Translations under genes and position numbers: made by a program
The notes under the pieces: generated by a model
The model's database searches: none
What the model saw: only the letters and a program-made list of their open reading frames with translations
What the model was told of the DNA's origin: nothing
In this document: positions 26,850 through 36,820 of the stretch, one piece after another
Layout of the letters: every line of letters starts with the position of its first letter
Position numbering within the stretch: position 1 is the stretch's first letter
DNA from: Salinispora arenicola
GTDB lineage: Bacteria > Actinomycetota > Actinomycetes > Mycobacteriales > Micromonosporaceae
DNA length: 64,000 nt
Direction of reading: 5' to 3'
Assembly: GCF_006716065.1 (NCBI RefSeq)
Contig: NZ_VFOL01000001.1
Coordinates: forward strand, 186,001-250,000

Positions 26850-28277
26850 TCAGTCGGACGCCGACAGCAGCGCCTTCACCTCTGGCAGGTGCTGGTAGGC
26901 GCGCAGCGCGAGTTGCACGTGTTTGGAGACCGCCACTCGAACACCGCCGAGTAGCGTGGTGGCCTGGGCCACTGACTCCACGCTCCCCACCGTGTCCCCG
27001 ACCGCCGCCTGGGCCTCCGCGGCTCGCAGCAGGTATAGCGAGCGCACAGACGGCGGCAGGTTCAGCTCCGGCACGTGTTTGGAGAACAGCGGATCGAAGG
27101 CTTTGACCGCCTGGTCCGGCCGACCCAGTTCCAGGAGAGACACTCCGTCCATCAGCTGCAGCCAGCAGCTGCCGCGAGCCGGCAGGATCGCCATGGGATC
27201 CCCGTACGGCACGCTTTCCAACGCGTTGCGCCCCGCCGAGAGTGATCGGCGCCGACCAAGGTCGTCACCGAGCTGGGCGTGCACCCGGGCGATCTGCGCG
27301 TGCATCAACGTGGGCAGCGCCGGATCCCGCACCGGTATCCGGGATCGACGCAGGAACGTCTGTGCGGACGTCAGGAGCTCGGTGGCCTCCTCGTGGAGCC
27401 CGAGGTCCAGGTACTGGGCAGCGTGGATCGTCATGATCGCCGCGGCGAGCTCCGCCGCGCCGGCGGCCGTGGCGCAGCGCAGACCCGCCACGTAGTACCG
27501 CTGAGCGCTGACATGTTCCCCCTCGAGGCGGGCGATGAAACCGCACAGGGACAGTCCCTCTGCGGCGAGCGTCAGCAGCCCACGGCTCTTCTCCGCGATC
27601 ACATCTGTCGTGGTGGCGAAGTGGTTGGCCACATGCCGCAGTTCCTGCTCGCTGGCGGGCACCAGCCATCCGGCGGTGAACCAGCCCGCGAACGTGAGCA
27701 GCGTTCGCAGTCGGGTGCACGCCTGGAGTACCGATCCCAGCTCGGCATCCGTTCCGCGTTGCCACATGAGGGGCACCCGGCCGGGTCGTGGCAGGTGCTG
27801 CGGCACCTTCGTCAGGGCCTCGGTCATGGCGTCCTGCCAGTTCTCCGCGAGTGACTTGGCTGCCGGTCCGGTTGCCAGCAGGTACCCCTGTTGCGCCTGT
27901 TGTCGCTCCGCTACGGCGTCGAGGATGGCCTCTGGGGCAGCCGCGGGTGTCCAGGGGAGCTCCAGCTGACGTGCGTCGCCGTATGCCAGGTGGAGCCATT
28001 CGGGCCAGGCCCGATTGTCGACGTGCTCCTGGGCGACGCCATGGATGTGGGCGATGGCGAGCTGTGCGGTCCGTTCCGGGATGGCTCGGCCGGCTTCCCA
28101 ACGGGAGACCTTTTCTCGACGTGCCGCCATGTGGCCGAACCCCAGCGTGGCGTGCGTCTCGGCGATCAGGCGGGCGTACTCGCCATGGGTGTGGCCGGCC
28201 TTGGCGCGTAGCACAGCGAGGGGGTGGCGCCGTGGCGCTGTGACTACGGTGCGTCGAACGCTTTCGCGCATTGACAT
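26850..28277 (-). CDS. XRE-family regulator with TPR-like C-terminus
   Basis: Putative pathway regulator of 475 residues. The ATG at 28277 has GAGGAG six bases upstream; the frame reading from 28325 is longer without support. The N-terminal part (residues 14-70, with EYARLIAETHATLGFG and REKVSRWEAGRAIPE) is a Cro/C1-type helix-turn-helix. The remainder is Ala/Leu-rich helical and resembles the tetratricopeptide sensor part of actinobacterial regulators. It is transcribed against the flanking biosynthetic operons and shares a 900-bp divergent region with the ketoreductase operon, so it probably controls both. Confidence 0.85.
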   Translation of the reverse strand: MSMRESVRRTVVTAPRRHPLAVLRAKAGHTHGEYARLIAETHATLGFGHMAARREKVSRWEAGRAIPERTAQLAIAHIHGVAQEHVDNRAWPEWLHLAYGDARQLELPWTPAAAPEAILDAVAERQQAQQGYLLATGPAAKSLAENWQDAMTEALTKVPQHLPRPGRVPLMWQRGTDAELGSVLQACTRLRTLLTFAGWFTAGWLVPASEQELRHVANHFATTTDVIAEKSRGLLTLAAEGLSLCGFIARLEGEHVSAQRYYVAGLRCATAAGAAELAAAIMTIHAAQYLDLGLHEEATELLTSAQTFLRRSRIPVRDPALPTLMHAQIARVHAQLGDDLGRRRSLSAGRNALESVPYGDPMAILPARGSCWLQLMDGVSLLELGRPDQAVKAFDPLFSKHVPELNLPPSVRSLYLLRAAEAQAAVGDTVGSVESVAQATTLLGGVRVAVSKHVQLALRAYQHLPEVKALLSASD

Positions 28278-29884
<1,607 letters not shown>

Positions 29885-29903
29885 GATGTCGAGGAGGCCA
29901 CGG

Positions 29904-31052
29904 GTGCACAGTAACGATCGGGCGGGCCGGACCAGCAGGACGGTCGCCGTCACGGGAGCGGCGGTGACCACCGGATACGGGCACGGCGTCGATGCGCTAC
30001 GGGCGGGGATCTGGTCCGGTGATCCGGCGTTCGTCCCGGTGACCCGCTTCGACACCAGCAGGTACGCGGTCGGCGTAGCCGCCCAGGCCGCAGACGTGTT
30101 CGACCTCGACTCGGAGCTGATCACACTGACCGAGGAGGCACTCAAGCAGGCCGGTCTCTCCGCGGATGAACGCTCCGGCGCCCCGCTGGTGATGGCCCGG
30201 CACCCGGACCCCGCGGTGTCCCGACTGCCGCGCGAGGAGCAGGAGTCCCGGCCCATCAGTGAAACCGCCCGCTGGCTCTCCCGCGAGCTGGGCCTGGGCC
30301 GAGCCGGACGCACCTACATCAACGCCTGCGTTGCCGCCAGCACCGCCATCGCGGAGGCCGCGGCCCTCATCTCCTCCGGCCGTCACGACCGAGTGGTGGT
30401 CGCCGCCGGGCACCTCGTCGACGCGGAGTCCTTCACCACCTTCAACGCGGGCAAGGCCCTCGCGAAGGACGGACGGCTGAGGCCCTTCAGCTCCGGGCGC
30501 AAGGGACTGCTACTGGGCGACGGGGCCGGCGCGGTGGTGCTGGAGGCAGCCGACAGCCGTCCGGGCATGCGTCCGCTGGCCCGGCTGACGGGCTGGGGCA
30601 TGGCCGGTGACGCCCACCATGTCTGCCAGCCCCACCCGCAGGGCCTGGGGATGGCCCGCGCGATCACCCATGCCCTCGACCGCGCCGGCCTGGGACCGGC
30701 CGACCTCGACTACGTCAACGCCCACGGCACCGGTACGCCGTACAACGACGCCGCGGAGACCGCCGCCCTGCACCGAGCCTTCGGGGAACACGCCGAGCGG
30801 GTTCCCGTCAGCTCCACCAAGTCGATGCACGGACACGCCCTGCAGGCAGCGGGCCTCGTCGAGTTCGTCATCTGCCTGCTCGCGCTGGAGTTGGGGAGCC
30901 TGCCCATAAACTCCGGCTATCTCGGGCCGGATCCGGACTGCCGACTCGATCTCGTGCTCGATGCCGCCCGGCCGGTCCAGGCACGCCATCTGCTCAGCCT
31001 CAACGCCGCGTTCGGCGGAGCCAACGCCGCTCTGGTGGTGAGTGCCGCATGA
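29904..31052 (+). CDS. Beta-ketoacyl-ACP synthase (KAS I/II type)
   Basis: Condensing enzyme of 382 residues. The complete Cys-His-His triad is visible: Cys in NACVAAS, His in NAHGTGTPYND and His in KSMHGHALQAAG. The GTG at 29904 is chosen because GAGGAGG lies six bases before it; an in-frame ATG at 29886 has no clear ribosome site. It is slightly shorter than primary-metabolism FabF. Together with the FabG-type reductase, MaoC dehydratases and ACP it would build a short polyunsaturated chain from malonyl units. The next gene starts inside its stop codon (ATGA). Confidence 0.9.
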   Translation: MHSNDRAGRTSRTVAVTGAAVTTGYGHGVDALRAGIWSGDPAFVPVTRFDTSRYAVGVAAQAADVFDLDSELITLTEEALKQAGLSADERSGAPLVMARHPDPAVSRLPREEQESRPISETARWLSRELGLGRAGRTYINACVAASTAIAEAAALISSGRHDRVVVAAGHLVDAESFTTFNAGKALAKDGRLRPFSSGRKGLLLGDGAGAVVLEAADSRPGMRPLARLTGWGMAGDAHHVCQPHPQGLGMARAITHALDRAGLGPADLDYVNAHGTGTPYNDAAETAALHRAFGEHAERVPVSSTKSMHGHALQAAGLVEFVICLLALELGSLPINSGYLGPDPDCRLDLVLDAARPVQARHLLSLNAAFGGANAALVVSAA

Positions 31053-31591
31053 CGATCACCACGACGACCCCGGGCTCCCGGCCGCTGACCGTGCTCGCGC
31101 GGGCGTCCTGGTTCGCGGCGACCGACCAACAACCCCCGGACCTGCCCGGTTTCACGGCCTCCCCGTTCGCCCCGATCATCGCCCATGTCGCGGACCTGTG
31201 CCTGACGGCTCGATACCAGGGGTCGCCGGTACCGCCGGACCGCGCCGAGTCGACCGCGATGGTCATGGTCTCCCAACTCGGTGACATGGCCACCGAGGCC
31301 GCGGTTGTCGGCTCGGTCGACCAGGGCACCAAGGCGTCGCCGCTGTTGTTCTTCCAGTCGGTGCCCAGCGCGGTACTCGGTGTGGTGTCGGCCCGTTGGA
31401 ACCTCGGCGGTGCGGTCATCTCCATCAGCCCGGCCGGTGACCCACTGGCCGAGGGCATGGACCTGGCGCAGCTACTGATCGAGGACGGTAGCGCCAGGGA
31501 TGTCCTGCTGGTGCTGGTCGAACTCGCCGTACAGGAGGACCTGTCGGATCGCGCGGAGGCGCTCCTGGTGTCCGCCGGGGAGTCGCCATGA
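31049..31591 (+). CDS. Short ketosynthase-like / chain-length-factor-like protein
   Basis: Protein of 180 residues with features of the N-terminal half of a ketosynthase fold (similar to the Ketoacyl-synt_2 group) and no catalytic cysteine motif. SPLLFFQSVPSAVLGVVSARWNL and DVLLVLVELAVQ resemble the central core. It starts within the KS stop codon (ATGA), so the two are translated together and probably form a heterodimer in which this subunit sets chain length. This role is inferred from size, lack of a nucleophile and position. Confidence 0.6.
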   Translation: MTITTTTPGSRPLTVLARASWFAATDQQPPDLPGFTASPFAPIIAHVADLCLTARYQGSPVPPDRAESTAMVMVSQLGDMATEAAVVGSVDQGTKASPLLFFQSVPSAVLGVVSARWNLGGAVISISPAGDPLAEGMDLAQLLIEDGSARDVLLVLVELAVQEDLSDRAEALLVSAGESP

Positions 31592-32097
31592 CCGACACCG
31601 CGCCAGACCTCCCGCTGGGGAAGGAGGTCGACCTGGTGCGCCAGGGCTGGTGGCTGCACGACGCTCGCTGGTACCAGGCGGTGAAAAACCGCTTCGGGCA
31701 GGAGGCCGCGAACGAGCTCAACGCCGAGGTCATGCGGTTCGTGGCCCGACGAATCGCGACCGTCTACACCCGGCAGTGCCCCGTCGCCGACAACGCGACG
31801 TCCGCCGAGGTTGCCGCAGCGTTGGAGAGCCTGGCCCGGTTGATGTTCTCCCGCGCGATGGTACGGCTGGACACCACCGACGTCGATGACGAGAACACCT
31901 GGGAGACCGTCGTCAGCGAACACTTCGCGCTACGGATGCTCAGGGCCAGCCGCTCCCTGGCGGGATACCAGTGCCCCTGCATGCAGCTGCGTGCCGGCTG
32001 GTTCGAAGGCATCGGGGTGCGGGTCTCCGACGAGACCGTCGAATGCATGCGCGAAGGCGCCGCGGTCTGCCGCTTCCGCGCCTGCCTGAAGTCCTGA
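31588..32097 (+). CDS. Unknown protein, resembles DUF6125 / aminothiazoline hydrolase-like family
   Basis: Protein of 169 residues starting in the stop codon of the previous gene (ATGA). Its length and pattern (GWWLHDARWYQAVKNRFG at the N-terminus; CPCMQLRAGWFEG and ECMREGAAVCRFRACLK near the end) resemble a small family often called DUF6125 or L-2-amino-thiazoline-4-carboxylate hydrolase-like. The four to five cysteines in the last 50 residues could bind a metal. It directly precedes the UbiD decarboxylase unit, and a role in chain release or decarboxylation is possible. No function is proven. Confidence 0.55.
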   Translation: MTDTAPDLPLGKEVDLVRQGWWLHDARWYQAVKNRFGQEAANELNAEVMRFVARRIATVYTRQCPVADNATSAEVAAALESLARLMFSRAMVRLDTTDVDDENTWETVVSEHFALRMLRASRSLAGYQCPCMQLRAGWFEGIGVRVSDETVECMREGAAVCRFRACLKS

Positions 32098-32112
32098 GGT
32101 GAAGGGGATCTG

Positions 32113-32229
32113 ATGCGACTGGTCGTGACCACCGTGTTCGTGCTGCCGTGCGGCAGCAGAACGAGGACCGGCGACACCGTGAGGCTGATCGCGCGAGCCG
32201 CGAACGGCCGGAAGGGCCGGTACGCATGA
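32113..32229 (+). CDS. Possible 38-residue protein coupled to ubiD
   Basis: ATG at 32113 follows AAGGGGATC and the frame ends in TGA overlapping the ATG of ubiD (ATGA at 32226-32229). The product begins MRLVVTTVFVLPCGSRT and is otherwise basic. Several UbiD-type decarboxylases work with small partner subunits, but this one does not resemble those I know. The tight spacing (15 bases after the previous stop) and ATGA overlap match the rest of the operon. Confidence 0.4.
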   Translation: MRLVVTTVFVLPCGSRTRTGDTVRLIARAANGRKGRYA

Positions 32230-33698
32230 GCCACTTCACCGACCTACGTGGCTACCTCGACGCACTCGACACACTCGGTGACCTGAGGACCATCGAGCGG
32301 TCCGTGAGTGTCGACCTGGAAGCAGCGGCGATTACCCGCCGCTCGTACGAGATCCGCGCCGCCGCACCGCTGTTCACCAACATCGCCGAGGACCGGACAG
32401 GCATGCGGATGTTCGGGGCTCCCGCCGGTGTCAGCTCCCGAGCCGACATGCCGCTCGCCCGGCTCGCGCTCTCCGTCGGCCTGCCACCCGAGACCGGTGC
32501 GGCGGCACTCGTGGACCACCTCGTCCGCGTCCGCGACGCGGTGCCCGTACCGCCGCGGGCGGTGCCGCGCGAGAACGCGCCGTGCAAGCAGAACGTGTTG
32601 CTCGGCAGGGAGGCGACACTGGACCGGTTCGCGGTCCCACGTCTGCACGAGTCCGACGGCGGCCGCTACCTCAACACCTGGGGTGTGATCGTTGTCAGGA
32701 CGCCCGACGGTGCGTGGGTCAACTGGTCGATCTCGCGGATCATGATGCTCGACGGCAAGCGGATGACAGGCCTGGTGGTGCCACCGCAGCACCTCGGTCT
32801 GGTCTGGCAGGCGTGGGCCGAGCGCGGTGAGCCGATGCCCTACGCGCTGGTGCAGGGCGGCGCCCCGGCGATTCCCTTCGTGGGCGGTATCCCGCTGCCG
32901 CGCGGGGTGGACGAGGCCGGGTACATCGGCGCGCTGCATGGGGAGCCGGTCGAGGTGGTGCGCTGCGAAACCTCCGACCTGGAGGTACCCGCGCACGCCG
33001 AGGTGGTCATCGAGGGACACATGTCGGTGGGCCGGGACAGCCGTGAGGGGCCGTTCGGCGAGTACGCCGGCTACGCCTCCACCCAGTCCTCCACCCAGCC
33101 GGTGTACTCGGTGGAGGCCATCACCTACCGCGACGACCCGATCTGGCCGATCGTCCCGGAGGGCCGGCCGCCCGACGAGTACCACACCGTGACCGGCACC
33201 GGTCGGGCCGCGAACGTCCTGCACGCGCTGCGACGCGCAGGGCTGCCGGTGACCACGGTGTGGATGCCGTTCCCGGCAGCGATGCACTGGACCGTGGTGA
33301 CCGTCCCAGATGACTGGCGGTCGCACCTACCCGGGGTGGACTCCGGAGAGTTCGTACGACGAATCGGCGAGGTCATCCACAACAGCGGTGGACCCAGCGC
33401 GATGATGCCGGTCACCTTCGTTCTGGATGATGACATCGACCCCTCCAACGAGGCCGACCTGCTGTGGGCGCTGTCCACCCGGTTGCATCCGAAGGACCGA
33501 CGCTTCGCCTGGGACGGTGTGGTCCTACCGTTCATGGCCTGCTACACCGAAGACGAGCGCAAGGCGATGCGTGGTCCGAGTGTCGTCCATGACGGGCTGC
33601 TGCCTGCCTGGGGCGAGGGCCGGCTGCACCACAGTTCCTTCGCCCAGGCCTACCCCGCCGACATCCGCCGCAGGGTGCTCGAGCACGAAGACGGTTGA
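32226..33698 (+). CDS. ubiD: UbiD-family prenylated-FMN decarboxylase
   Basis: Decarboxylase of 490 residues that uses prenylated FMN to remove CO2 from unsaturated or aromatic acids. The conserved loop SREGPFGEYAGYAS (about residues 270-283) holds the Arg-Glu residues used in catalysis and cofactor binding. The ATG at 32226 is inside the stop of a small upstream frame. In a polyene cluster it could remove the carboxyl of the finished chain to leave a terminal alkene-like unit. No UbiX gene for prenyl-FMN synthesis is seen here, so the cofactor must come from elsewhere in the genome. Confidence 0.88.
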   Translation: MSHFTDLRGYLDALDTLGDLRTIERSVSVDLEAAAITRRSYEIRAAAPLFTNIAEDRTGMRMFGAPAGVSSRADMPLARLALSVGLPPETGAAALVDHLVRVRDAVPVPPRAVPRENAPCKQNVLLGREATLDRFAVPRLHESDGGRYLNTWGVIVVRTPDGAWVNWSISRIMMLDGKRMTGLVVPPQHLGLVWQAWAERGEPMPYALVQGGAPAIPFVGGIPLPRGVDEAGYIGALHGEPVEVVRCETSDLEVPAHAEVVIEGHMSVGRDSREGPFGEYAGYASTQSSTQPVYSVEAITYRDDPIWPIVPEGRPPDEYHTVTGTGRAANVLHALRRAGLPVTTVWMPFPAAMHWTVVTVPDDWRSHLPGVDSGEFVRRIGEVIHNSGGPSAMMPVTFVLDDDIDPSNEADLLWALSTRLHPKDRRFAWDGVVLPFMACYTEDERKAMRGPSVVHDGLLPAWGEGRLHHSSFAQAYPADIRRRVLEHEDG

Positions 33699-33768
33699 GC
33701 TGCCGTGGCTTTCCGCGCACCCACCAACCGTTGCCTTCCCGACCGCGACCTGATGGAGCGACAGCGAC

Positions 33769-34245
33769 ATGGCGTTGAACCCGAGCTGCGTGGGTACGTC
33801 GTACCCGCTCTCGCGGCCCTACCCGGTCGGACCGGAGGCGATCCGACGCTTCGCCGAGGCGGTGGGCGACCCCGCCGCCGTCTACACCGACCAGCAGGCG
33901 GCCCAGGCGCTGGGCCATCCGTCGGTGCCCGCGCCGCCGACCTTCCCGTTCGTGGTGGTCGCGCGGGCGTTGGACGAGGTGTTCAGCTACGACGAGATCG
34001 GCTTCGACCCGACCTATCTCGTTCACGGTGACCAGTGCTTCGAGTACGCCCGGCCGGTCCGGGTCGGTGATCGGCTGGTCACCACGGTGTCGATAACCGG
34101 GGCGAAGAACCTGCGCGGCAAGGACGTGCTGACCCTGCGCGCCGACGTCGCCGATACCGGTGGTGAACACGTCGTCACCCTGCACATGACCTTCGTCTCC
34201 CTGACCGCGGTGAAAGGTGGTGTGGGTGATGCCGCTTCGCGCTGA
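33769..34245 (+). CDS. MaoC-like (HadA-type) dehydratase subunit
   Basis: Hot-dog fold protein of 158 residues similar to the N-terminal MaoC dehydratase domain (HadA of mycobacterial FAS II). YPVGPEAIRRFAEAVGDPAAVYTD is the first helix-strand, and PPTFPFVVVARAL the hot-dog helix region. The catalytic Asp/His pair of the family lies in the partner subunit. The next gene overlaps it by 17 bp, indicating an obligate heterodimer that dehydrates beta-hydroxyacyl-ACP to the enoyl form. GGAG precedes the ATG. Confidence 0.85.
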   Translation: MALNPSCVGTSYPLSRPYPVGPEAIRRFAEAVGDPAAVYTDQQAAQALGHPSVPAPPTFPFVVVARALDEVFSYDEIGFDPTYLVHGDQCFEYARPVRVGDRLVTTVSITGAKNLRGKDVLTLRADVADTGGEHVVTLHMTFVSLTAVKGGVGDAASR

Positions 34246-34654
34246 GCACGTCGAGGTCGGCGACGAACTCCCGGCCAGGACCGTGACGGTCACCCGTCAG
34301 GGCCTCGTGCGGTACGCGGGGGCCTCCGAGGACTTCAACCCGGTCCACTGGAACCCGCGGGTGGCGCGGGAGGCGGGCCTGCCCGACGTGATCGCCCACG
34401 GAATGCTCACCATGGCGATCGCCGCCCGCACGGTCACCGACTGGGCCGGCGACCCGGCTGCGGTCGTCGAGTACCGGACCCGGTTCAGTCGACCGGTCGT
34501 TGTCCCCGATGATCCCGACGGGGCTTCGGTCGAGGTAGGGGGCCGGGTGGTCGCCTGCCTCGACGACGGCCTGGTTCGCCTCGACCTCATCGTGACCAGC
34601 GGCGGAACCAAGGTGTTGAGCGACGCCCGGGTGACCGTACGCCTCGCCAGCTAG
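34229..34654 (+). CDS. MaoC-like (HadB-type) dehydratase subunit
   Basis: Catalytic hot-dog subunit of 141 residues. The motif ASEDFNPVHWNP carries the catalytic Asp and His, and IAHGMLTMAI is the following helix. The ATG at 34229 lies in the last codons of the partner gene. With the preceding subunit it forms a beta-hydroxyacyl-ACP dehydratase; repeated use without an enoyl reductase, none of which is present, would leave conjugated double bonds, as expected for a polyene. Confidence 0.88.
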   Translation: MPLRAEHVEVGDELPARTVTVTRQGLVRYAGASEDFNPVHWNPRVAREAGLPDVIAHGMLTMAIAARTVTDWAGDPAAVVEYRTRFSRPVVVPDDPDGASVEVGGRVVACLDDGLVRLDLIVTSGGTKVLSDARVTVRLAS

Positions 34655-34731
34655 CTCACGCCGAACCCAAGACCCTTCCCGCGCCCGGTGATCCCAGCCC
34701 GGCGGTTCGAGCAGACGGAGGTGATGGACGG

Positions 34732-35658
34732 ATGGACACCTCACCGGTACTCCTCAGCGCGCCGCGCTATGTCCTGGGCGAGATCGAGGAACCGTACACC
34801 GCGGTCCAGGACCTGGCGGCCCGTGTGGCGCAGTTCGCCATCCCGATGGCTCCCGAGAGTTGGGGCTGGGGCAGCTTCTTCCGCACCGAGGGCACGCTGG
34901 TGGACCTGGCGGTCGCCAGTGGGAACGTCACGCTCGACGCTTCCGGGGCGGCGCGCGACACGGTGGACGGTCTGATCATCTGTACCAGTTCGTTCCCGCG
35001 GTCGGTGGACGACCACGCGGGCTTCCTCGGCTCGGTGCTGGACGGACTGGGGTTGACGAAGGTGGCGTTCGCCGGTGGGGTGACCCTCAACCGGTGCAAC
35101 AACCTACTCGCGGCCCTGCATATGGCGCGCTGCCTGGTCAGCTCCGGTAGTCACCGGCTGATCCTCGTGGTGGCCGCGGACCGGGTCGTCGACGAGGCGG
35201 CACGGCTGGAGAAGTTCGCGCTGTTCAGCGATGGCGCGGCGAGTTGTCTGGTGGGTGCCGAGGAGCAGGGGTCGGACTCCTTCGAGGTCCTTGCCTCCGC
35301 CTCGGCGCAGGACCCGACGGTGCTCGGGGTGCGCGACGAGATCGACTCCCGGCTCGCCATCGCGGTCAACGATGAGCTGGAGCGCACCACCGGTGTCTCC
35401 CCGGAGAAGGTCACCGCGCTCCTTCCGGCCAACCTGGTCCGGCCACTGACCACGCTGAAGGAGCGTCAGGCGGGCTTCACCCCCGCGCAACTGCGCCTGG
35501 GCAACGTCGAGCGGATCGGCCACTGCTTCGCCAACGACCCGGTGATCAACCTCGCCGATCTCGTGGCCTCGGGAGAGGGGGAGATCGATGGACTTTACCT
35601 GCTGGCCTCCAGCGTGCCCGGTGCCCGCCACGGCGTACTGCTCCGGAAGGTCTCGTGA
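34732..35658 (+). CDS. KASIII-like (FabH-family) acyltransferase
   Basis: Thiolase-fold protein of 308 residues related to FabH. VDGLIICTSSFPRS and DGAASCLVGA are typical core strands, and a candidate nucleophile Cys lies in TLNRCNNLLAALHMA. The FabH HQAN motif is replaced by LPAN (ALLPANLV), so the usual active-site His is missing. It may therefore start chains differently, transfer an acyl group rather than condense, or be catalytically altered. The ATG at 34732 has an extended GGAGGTGATG ribosome site. It follows the dehydratase pair and precedes the C45 hydrolase. Confidence 0.78.
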   Translation: MDTSPVLLSAPRYVLGEIEEPYTAVQDLAARVAQFAIPMAPESWGWGSFFRTEGTLVDLAVASGNVTLDASGAARDTVDGLIICTSSFPRSVDDHAGFLGSVLDGLGLTKVAFAGGVTLNRCNNLLAALHMARCLVSSGSHRLILVVAADRVVDEAARLEKFALFSDGAASCLVGAEEQGSDSFEVLASASAQDPTVLGVRDEIDSRLAIAVNDELERTTGVSPEKVTALLPANLVRPLTTLKERQAGFTPAQLRLGNVERIGHCFANDPVINLADLVASGEGEIDGLYLLASSVPGARHGVLLRKVS

Positions 35659-35743
35659 CACCGCTGACGAATCCGCTCATGACGTCGAGGCCGAGGGGGA
35701 CGTACCGGATGACCGCCCACACCACAGCCGCGAAGGCGTCACG

Positions 35744-36820
35744 ATGACCGCTGCCGCGCCCATCCCGTACCTCGAACTCAGCGGCGACAGCCACGAGTTG
35801 GGACGCCAGCATGGTGCCGCACGGGCCGCGCAGCTGCGCGCGTTCCTGGACGACGGGACCGCCCGGCTGAACCACCTGCTGGACGTCCCGGTGTCACCGG
35901 GCTCCCTGCAGCCGGTGCTCGACGCGTTCCGGTCGGAGGTCGAGGCCTGCGTCCCCGACCTGGCCGAGGAGATCCGCGGACTCGCCGACGGGGCGAATCT
36001 CACCCGGGACGAGGCCCTGCTGCTCCAGGTGCGACGCGAGATCCTCGGCTACCGCAGCACCCGCCGCCGCGGCGGTGACTGCACCACGTACGCGCGGGTC
36101 GCCACTGGCTGGTGCGCCGCCCTCGCCCAGACGGTCGACCTCAACGGCAATCTTGACGATCAGGCCGGGGTCCTGTCGATCCGGAGGTCCGGATCCCCGC
36201 GCCAGGTGCTGATCCTGAGCTTCGGCGGGCTGCTCGGCTACCTCGGCCTGAACAGTGACGGCCTGGCCGTCGGCATCAACCTGGTGCTGGGCGGGCCGTG
36301 GCAGCCGGGGGTACCGCCGTATCTCGCGGTACGCCACCTGCTGGACAACGCCGGGTCGGTGGACGAGGCGCTGCACCTGCTCGGCGAACTGCGGCTGGCC
36401 AGTTCTCGGTCGCTGATGCTGTGCGACGAACACGGCGCCGCCTGGGCGGAGTTGATGGACGGCCGGATGTGCGCTGTCACAGGCACGACGCTGGTGCACA
36501 CGAACCACTTTCTGCACCCGGAGTTCGTCCCCTTCGACGAGTTGAACGTGTTCGCCAGGAACGGCTCACTACGCCGGTTGGACGCCTGCGCCCAACGGCT
36601 GCGGACGCTGCCGCAGGACGCCCCGCTGGTCGACCACCTCGCGCTGCTGTCGACGCCTCCGATCTTCGTACCGGACAACGGCGACATCCGCCGTGAGCGC
36701 ACCGTCGCCACCGTGGCGATGCGACCGATGCTCGGCGAAGTATGCCTGGTGGGCCCCCAGCCGTCCGCGCAACCACAGATCTTCACGGTCGGCGCGACCC
36801 GGACGGTGGCGGACAGATGA
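35744..36820 (+). CDS. C45-family autoproteolytic acyltransferase/hydrolase
   Basis: N-terminal-nucleophile enzyme of 358 residues similar to the isopenicillin N acyltransferase (C45) group. The likely self-cleavage site is in RRRGGDCTTYARV (about residues 108-120), where cutting before Cys would free the catalytic nucleophile; SFGGLLGYLGLNSDGLAVG is the next conserved part. These enzymes form or break amide bonds. In this cluster it may move an acyl group to or from an amine- or hydrazine-bearing intermediate, or release product. Its stop overlaps the start of the PPTase gene (ATGA). Confidence 0.75.
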   Translation: MTAAAPIPYLELSGDSHELGRQHGAARAAQLRAFLDDGTARLNHLLDVPVSPGSLQPVLDAFRSEVEACVPDLAEEIRGLADGANLTRDEALLLQVRREILGYRSTRRRGGDCTTYARVATGWCAALAQTVDLNGNLDDQAGVLSIRRSGSPRQVLILSFGGLLGYLGLNSDGLAVGINLVLGGPWQPGVPPYLAVRHLLDNAGSVDEALHLLGELRLASSRSLMLCDEHGAAWAELMDGRMCAVTGTTLVHTNHFLHPEFVPFDELNVFARNGSLRRLDACAQRLRTLPQDAPLVDHLALLSTPPIFVPDNGDIRRERTVATVAMRPMLGEVCLVGPQPSAQPQIFTVGATRTVADR

